A DNA stretch of 64,000 nucleotides, taken from positions 856,186 through 920,185 of the forward strand of contig QQUE01000007.1 in the NCBI GenBank assembly GCA_008501765.1, in the 5' to 3' direction. The DNA is from Calditrichota bacterium (GTDB lineage: Bacteria > Zhuqueibacterota > Zhuqueibacteria > Zhuqueibacterales > Geothermadaptataceae). The first letter of the stretch is position 1. The number at the start of each line of letters is the position of its first letter. The position numbers and the translations under genes were made by a program. Under the pieces are notes generated by a model. The model saw only the letters and a program-made list of their open reading frames with translations, was not told the DNA's origin and searched no databases. Positions 26,408-35,057 of the stretch are shown piece after piece.

Positions 26408-26973
26408 GAATTATCAGTATTGTTTAATTTCAATATTTATAAGGTCTATCCAGTCAAAGCTCTGCCTTCCTACCACCACACAACTTCCTCTATCCCGACA
26501 GGTTAAGCTCCCGACAGAGTCCCGTACAATATTGGGAGCAATTTCGAAAAAACCGGTTATTGTTTAACAGATGGTGCAAACTATATTAAAAGTGAATCAA
26601 TGCTCTGGAAAAATGGTCGATTCAATTGCTTATTTTCTAGATACTTATGGCAACACAATAGAAGTTTATCGAATATTTCAACTTTGCCAAGTAATCGAAA
26701 AAGTGAATCAAAGCTCAACTTAGGGAGCAATTGGTACGAAATTTCTTGAAAAATTGCATAAACTCCTCTATCCTATTCTTGTATGGTAAGGAGAAACCAC
26801 TGTCTAACTTTTAATAATTTTAATCATTAAAATTCTTTCTTGCTTTGAGTAGATGTGGTCGTATAAATCATAAAAAATCAACCATCACGTGAACTTTAAT
26901 TTAGTCATTTCTAATCGACAATGAACTGGTTATTATTAGTAATAGTTTGTGAATCAGGAGAGGTTTAAACGAA
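26408..26973. other. Gene-free spacer before the AT-rich cassette
   Basis: No convincing gene is seen in about 565 bases. GGGAGCAATT occurs twice (about 26536 and 26724). A CTCCTCTATCC string near 26763 recurs near 29402 beyond the cassette, and a near match, TTCCTCTATCC, lies near 26489. The match is short and may be chance. The end contains AGGAGAGG, the ribosome binding site of the next gene. Confidence 0.4.
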
Positions 26974-27702
26974 ATGTTCGAGAATATAGTTCTGGGAATA
27001 GTGGCAAGTTTTATTTGGTTTATTTTTGGAATAATAACTGTAAAGTTATCAAAATTTTATCTATTAAAAAATCCTGTTAAAAGACTTTGGAAAATTAGTG
27101 ATCCGAAGAAACTAATAATTTGCGCATCAACATCAACAAAAACTGATACTGGAGAATACTATCGCCCAGCAACAGGCATTGGGCAACTAAGATCTCTTGG
27201 TCAAATTATCGAATCTTTAGCGAAAGTTTATGATGTCAGAATTCAAAATATTCTTCTTTCAATTAACCAAATTCAACAACAGATTGAAAATGACTTAATT
27301 CTACTTGGTGGACCAAAAAACAATGAGATAGCCAAGTTGTTTTTGGATAAAATTGAACCTTTTAAAATTGTGCACCAAATTGATTCTACAATATATTGGA
27401 AAACTAGTGGGACAGATGTCGTATATTGTGGGGTTACAAAAGATAAAAAAGTAGTTAAAGATTATGGCATAGCCATAAGAATGAAAAATCCATTTGACAC
27501 TAAAAAACAAACGTACATAAGTTTATTTTCAGGTTGTCATACCTACGGAACTATCGCCTCAGCTCAATACTTCACGGAACATTATGTAAAAAAAACGAAA
27601 GGCTTAAAAAAGGTAAAAGAAAATATATTTTTTTTAGTCGAATGTGACGTTATTGATGGTTTCCCAATAGATATAAAAATAAAGGAATTTTATGAGTTTT
27701 AA
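26974..27702 (+). CDS. Membrane-anchored protein of an accessory cassette
   Basis: This 242-residue protein has one N-terminal transmembrane helix (about 5-25) and a cytoplasmic or periplasmic domain with three conserved-looking blocks: L-G-G-P-K-N-N (111-117), D-Y-G-I-A-I-R-M-K-N-P-F (163-174) and S-G-C-H-T-Y-G-T (186-193). The glycine-rich blocks resemble a nucleotide- or sugar-nucleotide-handling fold, but I cannot name a family. Base composition is clearly more AT-rich than the flanks. The end overlaps the PP2C-like gene by 11 bases. An effector or sensor role at the membrane is inferred only. Confidence 0.65.
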   Translation: MFENIVLGIVASFIWFIFGIITVKLSKFYLLKNPVKRLWKISDPKKLIICASTSTKTDTGEYYRPATGIGQLRSLGQIIESLAKVYDVRIQNILLSINQIQQQIENDLILLGGPKNNEIAKLFLDKIEPFKIVHQIDSTIYWKTSGTDVVYCGVTKDKKVVKDYGIAIRMKNPFDTKKQTYISLFSGCHTYGTIASAQYFTEHYVKKTKGLKKVKENIFFLVECDVIDGFPIDIKIKEFYEF

Positions 27703-28522
27703 AATCATAGAAAAAAACAGAGTCTCTAAGCACAAGTCAATTGAATATTGTGAGGATAAAATAGTTTACAATGAATATTTTGCGAGTGTAATTGATGGTG
27801 CAACTACAAAATCGCCTACTTTATACGAAAGTAAGACAAGCGGATTGCTGGTTTCTGATATTTTAGAAAAAACTATATTATCACTAGAAGAAAAAACCAG
27901 CCTCCCACAAGCTCTTGATATTCTAACAAACTCTGTTCGTGCCTTTTATATTGCCAATGATTTAACTGAGAATATGAAAAAAAATCCGGTGGATCGACTA
28001 ACTGCGTCTATTGTGATTTTTAGTAAATACTATGACCAGATTTGGATGATCGGTGACTGTCAATGTATTGTTGATAATAAATTACATACGAACGAAAAAT
28101 TAGTTGACAAGCTGTTATCAGAAATAAGAGCTTTTTACATCACAAAAGAGCTGGTTTCCCAAAAAAGTATTGAAGAACTTCAAAAAACGGATACCGGGAG
28201 ACAATATATATTGCCTTTGTTAATTAGTCAATCCTACTTCCAGAACAGTAATTTTGAAAGTGAATATTCTTATTGTGTTGTTGATGGATTTTCAATTAAT
28301 ATTTCACAAGTAAAAGTCGTAGATACAAGTTCTTCAAAAACAATTATTTTAGCAAGCGATGGCTATCCAAAACTATTTAACAGTTTGGAAGAATCTGAAA
28401 ACTATTTAAGCTATATTTTAGAAAAAGATCCTTTATGTTATCATCTTTACAAATCCACAAAAGGAAAAAACCTAAATATGAATTCATTTGATGATAGAGC
28501 CTATCTAAAATTAGAAAAATAA
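27692..28522 (+). CDS. PP2C-like protein phosphatase of the cassette
   Basis: This 276-residue protein carries the metal-binding acidic motifs of the PP2C fold in order: D35-G36 (V-I-D-G-A-T), G121-D122 (M-I-G-D-C), D223-G224 (A-S-D-G-Y) and D267-D268 (F-D-D-R-A). It is therefore probably an active Ser/Thr phosphatase or a related metal-dependent phosphohydrolase. No serine/threonine kinase is adjacent; the next gene is an amino-acid-kinase-like protein. It overlaps the first cassette gene by 11 bases and ends three bases before the third gene's start, so the three are made as a unit. Confidence 0.78.
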   Translation: MSFKIIEKNRVSKHKSIEYCEDKIVYNEYFASVIDGATTKSPTLYESKTSGLLVSDILEKTILSLEEKTSLPQALDILTNSVRAFYIANDLTENMKKNPVDRLTASIVIFSKYYDQIWMIGDCQCIVDNKLHTNEKLVDKLLSEIRAFYITKELVSQKSIEELQKTDTGRQYILPLLISQSYFQNSNFESEYSYCVVDGFSINISQVKVVDTSSSKTIILASDGYPKLFNSLEESENYLSYILEKDPLCYHLYKSTKGKNLNMNSFDDRAYLKLEK

Positions 28523-28525
28523 AAA

Positions 28526-29200
28526 ATGGATTTCGTATTTATTAAAGCAGGGGGAAGTGGTAATATTATCAAAAATGACAAGATCAATATTAAACATAAA
28601 TGGTTATTTTATAGACAAATAAATATTGATGCTGATTTTTATAACATCTTAATTGATGAAATTTGTCATTTAACAATAAATAAAAAAGTCGGATTTATGC
28701 TCGGCGGAGTTGGTGTATTTTTATATATCGATTTTGCCAAAAAACTGGAAATAAAGAGTGAGGGTGTACATAAGGTTGGTTCCGATATTATAAATATAGC
28801 ATCGGCAATTCTTTTAAATGTATTCTTACAAAAAAAAATAAAAGTTTATCCTAAACTTGTTGATCCCGACAGCAATTTTAAAAAATTATATAGATGTTAT
28901 GACCTCGTACTATTCCAGGCAAATGAAAAATACTATTCAACAGATTCAATAGTTGCCTGTGCCGCTGCAAAATTCATTAATTCAAAATTGATCCTTTTTA
29001 AAACAAACTTGGCATCGCGAATTAAGAATTACGATTCATCACCAAGCGTTAGCTCTCTCAAATCAATAGCAATCAACACACAGCGAATTCCAGGCGAAAG
29101 TTCATTAATAGATTTGCAAGCCTTAGAAATCATTGAAAATAATAACATTAAAACGATCATCTGTGAGAAAGAATTAATAAAAAAAACTTTCAATAATTAG
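28526..29200 (+). CDS. Amino-acid-kinase-fold protein of the cassette
   Basis: This 224-residue protein has the signs of the amino acid kinase superfamily: an N-terminal K-A-G-G-S-G (7-12), a second glycine turn G-F-M-L-G-G-V-G-V-F (56-65) in the place of the G-G-G-S-F-G-H of isopentenyl-phosphate-kinase-like members, T-D-S-I-V-A-C-A-A-A-K-F (139-150), and a final helix-strand I-D-L-Q-A-L-E-I-I (195-203). It is shorter than typical members (about 250 residues). The substrate is unknown and several catalytic positions differ, so it may be a small-molecule kinase or a nucleotide-binding sensor. It is the last gene of the cassette. Confidence 0.6.
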   Translation: MDFVFIKAGGSGNIIKNDKINIKHKWLFYRQINIDADFYNILIDEICHLTINKKVGFMLGGVGVFLYIDFAKKLEIKSEGVHKVGSDIINIASAILLNVFLQKKIKVYPKLVDPDSNFKKLYRCYDLVLFQANEKYYSTDSIVACAAAKFINSKLILFKTNLASRIKNYDSSPSVSSLKSIAINTQRIPGESSLIDLQALEIIENNNIKTIICEKELIKKTFNN

Positions 29201-29598
29201 TAATCGGAATAATCACAATACCTTAGAAATTATTTTCTAATCCATTCCGTGGTTATGCACTATCAGTATTATCACCATATTCCAATCAAATAGAGGTCTC
29301 ATCATCTACCCTATTGTACTCAAATATATAAAAATATAGCGACCTTCGCAGAATTGATTTTTATCGATCTAACAGGATGAATTCCATTTTATTGGGTTGA
29401 AGCTCCTCTATCCATCCGCCCCCACACCAATATTTTTAATTAATTTTTAAACATGGATCAATCGATGGCTGCAGAGTATCCAACAACAGCGCAAAGATAT
29501 AAATTTGGGTAGCTTTACTCAATATATTGATGCATATTATGCACAATCATTTGGACGAAAGATTACTTTTTTCCACTAAATATAGAAAGGAGCGAATA
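29201..29598. other. Gene-free spacer after the cassette
   Basis: No gene or clear terminator is seen in about 400 bases. A CTCCTCTATCC string at about 29402-29412 also occurs at about 26763, on the other side of the cassette. GAAAGGAG at 29585-29592 is the ribosome binding site of the next gene. Confidence 0.4.
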
Positions 29599-30531
29599 AT
29601 GTCAAAAGATATTACGCGTCGGTCCTTTATTAAAAAAAGTGCGAAAATTGGTGTCGGTTCAGTCTTGCCACGAAACCTTCTCCCCGAATTCCGAACTCGT
29701 GAGTCAGTGAGTGAAATCGCAGTGGTCACAGGCAGTGATTATCTCGCCAACACGAAAAAGGCAGTGGAATTAATTGGTGGGATGGCAAAATTCGTCCCCC
29801 AAAACGCCAAGGTTGCTATACTGGCCAATCCACAGAGTAATAATCCGGGAACTTATACCAAACCTGCAGTCGTACGAGCAGCCATCCAAATGTGCAAGGC
29901 CGCAAGGGCCAGTGAGATTAGTTGTATTGGTTGGCTGACGCTGCGTGATTGGCGCACTACAGGATTGAAAGATGTTATTGATTCTGAAGGCATCAGGCTG
30001 GAAATCACCAATCTGAGAGATGAGTCGTTGTTTAAAAAAGTCGCTGTACCGCAAGGAAAAGCCCTGAAAGAAGCACGCATCATAACAACATTCTACAACT
30101 ATGATATCCTGATCGATATAAATATCTCCAAAGAGCATTCTGGCAACAACTACTCCGGCGCCTTAAAAAACTTGATGGGCATAAATTCTCCTGCGTCAGA
30201 TCAAACGTTTCACCGGCGCAAATGGAATATGATTTCAGAGGATATTGAGCATCTTGATCAGTGTATTGCCGATTTGAATACCATAATTCACTCACATTTA
30301 TGCATAATGGACTCTACCGAGTTTGTCATCACGAATGGACCGATGGGGCCTGGGAAACTGCTTAAACCACAAAAAGTAGTTGCCGGAACGGACCGGGTCG
30401 CTGTTGATGCCTATTGTGCCACATTATTTGGTTACGATCCGCGAGCAATTCTGGCAATAAAAAAGGCCCACGAACACGGATTGGGTGAAATCGATCTCAA
30501 TAAAGTCAGGATTAAAGAACTTACCTTGTAA
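29599..30531 (+). CDS. DUF362 protein with Tat signal
   Basis: This 310-residue protein has a twin-arginine signal (T-R-R-S-F-I-K-K) at its N terminus, so it is exported folded, and a DUF362 domain. That domain's conserved parts include D-I-L-I-D-I-N-I-S-K-E-H, L-K-N-L-M-G-I and the late A-G-T-D-R-V-A-V-D-A-Y. DUF362 proteins occur with iron-sulphur or redox partners; a biochemical role is not established. ATG 29599 follows GAAAGGAG; the upstream TTG at 29527 lacks one. The DUF6599 lipoprotein gene downstream is probably its partner, since both products reach the periplasmic side. Confidence 0.85.
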   Translation: MSKDITRRSFIKKSAKIGVGSVLPRNLLPEFRTRESVSEIAVVTGSDYLANTKKAVELIGGMAKFVPQNAKVAILANPQSNNPGTYTKPAVVRAAIQMCKAARASEISCIGWLTLRDWRTTGLKDVIDSEGIRLEITNLRDESLFKKVAVPQGKALKEARIITTFYNYDILIDINISKEHSGNNYSGALKNLMGINSPASDQTFHRRKWNMISEDIEHLDQCIADLNTIIHSHLCIMDSTEFVITNGPMGPGKLLKPQKVVAGTDRVAVDAYCATLFGYDPRAILAIKKAHEHGLGEIDLNKVRIKELTL

Positions 30532-30635
30532 TTGAATAGTCTCCATTTGATCTTGGATAGTAGTATGCAAGTATCTTGGTCAATAACAAATATTTTCAGG
30601 ATCAATTTGGATTACACAACAAAAGGATTAATCCG

Positions 30636-31565
30636 ATGAAATATTCTATTCAGCCTCAAATCCTTTTTTGCGTGTTTATAACTTATTTAGCCAGTTGTAC
30701 AACTGAAAAAAGTGAAATCTCGCAATCTTTAGAAAATTTACTCCCCCGCAATGATGAACTTGCAGGTTGGACTCTGGATGGTGATCCGGAAGTCGCAACC
30801 GGGGAGGATCTGTATTTGCTGATAAACGGTGGTGCCGAAATATATCATGAATATGGATTTAAACGTGTTGTTTTCCAAAGATATACTCATGAGATAGCAG
30901 GAGACTTAAATGTAGAGATTTACGAAATGGACAGTCCCCAGGCTGCATATGGTATCTACACTTTTAAAACTGGCGATGAAGGCAAATCCATCAAATTTGG
31001 TAATGCTGGCTGGCTGGAAAGCTATTTTTTGAATTATTGGAAAGGGAATTTTCTCGTAACAATTATTGGAATGACTCCAGAATCTGATATGGCAGATTTT
31101 ATTTCGGAGATGGGAATAATCATTGATTTAAAAATTTCAGGCCAAACCAAAAAACCGGAGATCATTTCCTATCTGCCAGATGAAAATCTTCCAGAAAATG
31201 GGATAACTTATCTTAAAGGCAGCTTAGCTTTATACAATAACTACTTTTTTGATACGAAAAACATATTTGATTTTTCGGATGGCGTAATTGGTCAGTATCA
31301 GGAATACTCATTTTTCATTTTCCGCTATAAAAGTGAAAAAAAACAGCGAACCCAGTACGAAATAGCTAAATCAAGCCTGCAACAGAACTCGCAGTTTAGC
31401 GGTTTCGTTGATAGCGATTCCCTTTTTGGACTGCGCGATCCAAATGGCAAACAGCTGAAAATAAAATCGTTTAAAAATTTTATAATGATTTTCCTGAGGA
31501 AATCAAGGAATCAAGATGATCAAATATTCCAACAAATCGAGGCCAGGATTAACCAAGCTAAATAG
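30636..31565 (+). CDS. DUF6599-like lipoprotein
   Basis: This 309-residue protein has a lipobox L-A-S-C (cysteine at about residue 21) after a short hydrophobic stretch. The mature part (I-Y-E-M-D-S-P-Q-A-A-Y-G-I-Y, then F-L-V-T-I-I-G, then Y-L-P-D-E-N-L-P-E-N-G) matches my memory of DUF6599, a family seen beside DUF362 genes. AAAAGGATT supports ATG 30636 over the earlier GTG-like start at 30576. It is likely in an operon with the DUF362 gene 104 bases upstream. Function unknown. Confidence 0.65.
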   Translation: MKYSIQPQILFCVFITYLASCTTEKSEISQSLENLLPRNDELAGWTLDGDPEVATGEDLYLLINGGAEIYHEYGFKRVVFQRYTHEIAGDLNVEIYEMDSPQAAYGIYTFKTGDEGKSIKFGNAGWLESYFLNYWKGNFLVTIIGMTPESDMADFISEMGIIIDLKISGQTKKPEIISYLPDENLPENGITYLKGSLALYNNYFFDTKNIFDFSDGVIGQYQEYSFFIFRYKSEKKQRTQYEIAKSSLQQNSQFSGFVDSDSLFGLRDPNGKQLKIKSFKNFIMIFLRKSRNQDDQIFQQIEARINQAK

Positions 31566-31588
31566 TTCAAGCTTTCTCTATATTTGAT

Positions 31589-32065
31589 TTACAACAAATT
31601 CGCCCACCCATTTTCATCGACGCGGCAGGTCGTCCATTCGTCCATCATTTCGGCGCCGAGACTTTTGTAGAATTTTATGGCACGTTCGTTCCAGTTCAGC
31701 ACAGCCCATTCGACGCGGCCACAGTTTTCATCAGCTGCGATTTTAATTAAATGGCGGATCATTTGCTCACCAAAACCCCGGCTACGAAATTCGGGTTGGA
31801 TAAATAAATCTTCCAGATAGATTCCGGGGCGTGCAAGAAATGTAGAAAAACTATAGAAATACAAGGCCATGCCAACCGGTTTATCTTCAAATTCTCCGAT
31901 TAGTGCATTTGCCACATTTTTATCCCCGAACAGGTTTGCCAAAAGCAATTCTTCAGTGGCGATGACTTCATTTTCCAACTTTTCAAAAACCGCCAGATCG
32001 TTAATAAATTGCAAAATGATTGGAACGTCCTGCGGTGTGGCTTTTCTTATTTTCAGGGGATTCAC
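31589..32065 (-). CDS. GNAT-family N-acetyltransferase (diamine-type)
   Basis: This 158-residue single-domain GNAT protein has the acetyl-CoA-binding motif A in P-E-F-R-S-R-G-F-G-E-Q-M and a preceding beta strand I-Y-L-E-D-L-F-I. The overall pattern (I-R-K-A-T-P-Q-D, L-A-V-F-E-K-L, W-A-V-L-N-W-N-E-R-A-I-K-F-Y) is that of the spermidine/diamine acetyltransferase-like group, so a small amine substrate is likely but not certain. GTG 32065 follows AAGGA by eight bases; a TTG at 32083 is the alternative. It is convergent with the DUF6599 gene. Confidence 0.85.
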   Translation of the reverse strand: MNPLKIRKATPQDVPIILQFINDLAVFEKLENEVIATEELLLANLFGDKNVANALIGEFEDKPVGMALYFYSFSTFLARPGIYLEDLFIQPEFRSRGFGEQMIRHLIKIAADENCGRVEWAVLNWNERAIKFYKSLGAEMMDEWTTCRVDENGWANLL

Positions 32066-32279
32066 TTTAAAATTCCTTGCCAATTTCAGTTTTATACTAT
32101 TACTACCTTGGCAAATTCAATTTTTTCAAAAAGCCAGGTAAACGAAAAAATCAACCCTGCCTTAGTACTCGCCCAAATAACTTATCACAAATTCCATGAT
32201 ATCCGACCAATCCATACACTACTCATAATCAGGCACACAACTTTGATAAGTGTTTAATCTTACTCATTTTTAGAGTTTT

Positions 32280-33239
32280 CTACATGCCGGTGGATGAATT
32301 ATTTGCTGGAAGTTTTGTTACCCGGGTCAAAAACCGGTCCACCCTTTCGACAAAACCGGTGGGATCAACTTCGTAGGCGCGGCCGTGGCGGGCATCCGGA
32401 ACAATATAGAGCTGCTTTTCGCCCTGGCAATGACTGTACAATTCCTCCGCAATCTCAGGCGGCATGCGTGTATCAGCTTCGCCGGCGATCACAAAAATCG
32501 GGCGTGCCCCGATTTTGTCGATGGCGACACGCATATCAAATTGTTCATCGGTGAAACCAATACGCCATTTGGCGAGAACCGTGATAATCGAACCGATCGG
32601 GAATCGCGGCCACCCTAACCATAGTTTTAAATGATGGCTAACCGTGTGATCAAAGGAACGGAAAGAAGAATCGATGATAATGGCATCAACCTGGGTTGAC
32701 TCAGAATTTGCCAGCAGCGTTGCCGCCGCGCCCATTGAAACCCCATACGTGACAATCGGTATTTGTAAATTGAGTGAATCTTTTGCATATGCTATAGCGC
32801 CGAGCACATCCTGCCGCTCGAGATATCCCATGGAGGTTTTTCCATCGCCACTTTTTCCGTGGCGACGAAAATCGAGGAGCAGTCCGGCGTATCCGCTGTG
32901 CCACAAATCGACGGCACGTTGCAAAACTTCCTGCCGCGACCGGAAAAGGCCGTGCGAATAAATTATCAGACCCTTCGGATTCTCATGCGGCATATACCAG
33001 GCAGAAATCTGCAAACTGTCGTGCACATCTGGTGTTTTTGAGGGGAAAATAATATCCTGGAATGGCGCTCCCAAATCCTGTGGTGTGGTTGTTATGCGCA
33101 AATCCATTGGGCGACTGCCCGCATGTGTCATAAAATGGGTAACAAACAGGGGAATGAAAACAAGAAAAAACAGAAGGATCAATGAGATTAGAATGAACAA
33201 AATCCTTAAAATCCACTTTCGTAAACGGCTTTTCGGCAC
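32280..33239 (-). CDS. Membrane-anchored alpha/beta hydrolase
   Basis: This protein of about 319 residues has an N-terminal transmembrane anchor and an alpha/beta-hydrolase domain: oxyanion region Y-S-H-G-L, nucleophile elbow G-V-S-M-G, acid D in G-E-A-D-T and histidine in D-A-R-H-G. The S33/BAAT-like order suggests a peptidase or esterase; the substrate is unknown. GTG 33239 was chosen because GCGAGGA lies six bases upstream, which also places the gene 14 bases after the MFS stop. An earlier ATG at 33281 would overlap the MFS gene by 29 bases. It is third in an operon with a carboxymuconolactone-decarboxylase-like protein and an MFS transporter. Confidence 0.82.
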   Translation of the reverse strand: MPKSRLRKWILRILFILISLILLFFLVFIPLFVTHFMTHAGSRPMDLRITTTPQDLGAPFQDIIFPSKTPDVHDSLQISAWYMPHENPKGLIIYSHGLFRSRQEVLQRAVDLWHSGYAGLLLDFRRHGKSGDGKTSMGYLERQDVLGAIAYAKDSLNLQIPIVTYGVSMGAAATLLANSESTQVDAIIIDSSFRSFDHTVSHHLKLWLGWPRFPIGSIITVLAKWRIGFTDEQFDMRVAIDKIGARPIFVIAGEADTRMPPEIAEELYSHCQGEKQLYIVPDARHGRAYEVDPTGFVERVDRFLTRVTKLPANNSSTGM

Positions 33240-33252
33240 AGAAATTCCTCGC

Positions 33253-34476
33253 TTATTTAACTCCTTGCACAATGGCATCATCAGCTTGCAAGCTGGACAT
33301 TTTCAGGGCTCGGAAAACGATGAGTCCCGCTATCAAACTACAAATTCCAGCAAAATTTGCAACAGCAAAAAATCCAAATCGTTCAAAAAGGAATCCACCA
33401 ATGGATGCAGCTACAGCAATTCCAGTTTTTGCAGCCGTGCTCTTCAGGGCAATATAAGCACCTCTTTCTTCTGATTTCACGAGCTCAGTTATCAGCGCTT
33501 GATATGGCCCTTCCCGCATGGCAATCACCAGCCCACCGCTGATACAAAATCCATAAATTCCAATAATGTTGGATACGAAAATGGTACAAAAGAGCACCAC
33601 AGCAAGGAAAATACTGGTTGTGCCCACGAGTACTTGCTTGCCTACTTTGTCGGAAAACCATCCTCCAAAAAGGGAGCCGGCAATTGTTGAAACGCCAAGG
33701 GATAAATAAACAGGCGCCATTTGCCCGGGTTGCATGGAAAAGTCGGCTGCCAGCCAGGCGCCGAGATACGTGACAACCGCCGTTGCTGTTGCCGAAATCA
33801 AAACTGCCAGAATTAATCCATTGCGGGTGTTCGATTGGCTAATAAAATTTCGGTATTCCTTAAGCGGGTTTGCTATCTTTGGTGATAATCGCGGCGTACC
33901 ATCCGGGTTTGTAGTCGTATTTCGTGGCCCCATTTGCTTGCCGGTTGTAAAATACATCGAGGCTGCTAAAAACAAAGCGATGAAAAAGGCGACGGCATAG
34001 AGCATCGACCAGCCAAACTGCCCTGCAATCAGTGCTCCCACAGGCGCTCCACCAACTGCTGCAATTGCATAAACAGCACCGACAAGCCCCATCGCTTTTC
34101 CCCGTTTTTCAAAGGGAAACATATCGGCGATTTGTGCAATTATACAAACAGAAATCGTCGCTCCGGCGATACCCGCAATAGCACGGGAGAGGAGAAACAT
34201 AGAGAAAAATTGTGTTAAATAGGCAAGGGCACAAGCCCCCGCTAATACGACCGCCGCGAGTTGCAAAAATATGAGCCGGCCAAAGCGGTCGGACAAAGGC
34301 CCGATGACAAGCGCCCAGATTGCCCCAACGACGGAGTAAACAGTTACAGCCACACCTGCTGTGGCAATATTGACATCAAAAAATTTGCTTAACTCAGGGA
34401 TTATTGGAGAGATAATCTGTACATCGACCTGCCCGAGCAGCAATAATGTGAGCAGTGCTCCTAAAACCAATTTCAT
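33253..34476 (-). CDS. MFS transporter
   Basis: This 407-residue inner-membrane protein has about 12 hydrophobic segments and the cytoplasmic loop 2-3 motif G-P-L-S-D-R-F-G-R, repeated in weaker form in the second half (G-G-W-F-S-D-K-V-G-K). It is of the drug/proton antiporter or sugar efflux type. No soluble domain is present. It is transcribed after the AhpD-like gene and just before the hydrolase gene, so the three may export or detoxify a common compound. The substrate cannot be read from sequence. Confidence 0.9.
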   Translation of the reverse strand: MKLVLGALLTLLLLGQVDVQIISPIIPELSKFFDVNIATAGVAVTVYSVVGAIWALVIGPLSDRFGRLIFLQLAAVVLAGACALAYLTQFFSMFLLSRAIAGIAGATISVCIIAQIADMFPFEKRGKAMGLVGAVYAIAAVGGAPVGALIAGQFGWSMLYAVAFFIALFLAASMYFTTGKQMGPRNTTTNPDGTPRLSPKIANPLKEYRNFISQSNTRNGLILAVLISATATAVVTYLGAWLAADFSMQPGQMAPVYLSLGVSTIAGSLFGGWFSDKVGKQVLVGTTSIFLAVVLFCTIFVSNIIGIYGFCISGGLVIAMREGPYQALITELVKSEERGAYIALKSTAAKTGIAVAASIGGFLFERFGFFAVANFAGICSLIAGLIVFRALKMSSLQADDAIVQGVK

Positions 34477-34572
34477 TGTTGATAAAATTCCTGTATCAAG
34501 GATATTATTTTTGGACGAGTTTCAGTCATACTTAAGAAGAATGACCAGGTTCGAAATATGGGCTCCGGTAGC

Positions 34573-34941
34573 TTATTTTTTGCCGTTGATTCCGTCCGAT
34601 TTTTCGTCTTCAGGCTCACCCCAGATTTCACGAACAAGATTAAATTCTTTATTTACAATATCAGTCTGATCAACGATTGCCGCCGCATTTATTCCCACAG
34701 CAACTGCGATTGCCTCCCCGATCTCTTCACGCGTTGCGCCGTGTTTCACTGCTTTGAGCACATGGCCTTGCAGGCAACCCTTGCACCCCGCAGCGAGTGA
34801 GGCTGCAATGGAAATCAATTCTTTGGTTTTAATATCGAGCACGCTGCGCTCGGGATGGTAAAGCTCTTCGTAGAAAGTGAAATAACGCTGTTTGAAACGA
34901 TCCGGGATCATTTCATAGGATTGCATAACTTTTTTGGGCAT
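34573..34941 (-). CDS. Carboxymuconolactone decarboxylase/AhpD-like protein
   Basis: This 122-residue alpha-helical protein has the C-K-G-C-L-Q-G-H motif (C-x-x-C then H) of the AhpD/CMD family, which supports thiol redox or peroxide-defence activity rather than ring decarboxylation. ATG 34941 is preferred because GGAG lies six bases before it; four more residues are possible from an upstream ATG. It is first in the MFS-hydrolase operon. Confidence 0.88.
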   Translation of the reverse strand: MPKKVMQSYEMIPDRFKQRYFTFYEELYHPERSVLDIKTKELISIAASLAAGCKGCLQGHVLKAVKHGATREEIGEAIAVAVGINAAAIVDQTDIVNKEFNLVREIWGEPEDEKSDGINGKK

Positions 34942-35057
34942 TCTCTTCTCCATTTATCTAATTAATTAAATGTAATTCGGTCCGTGAGGGCAACTTCAAT
35001 ATAAACCAATTCAAGTACTCGCACATTCCAAAAATGAGCGAGTACCCGAAAAATAAA

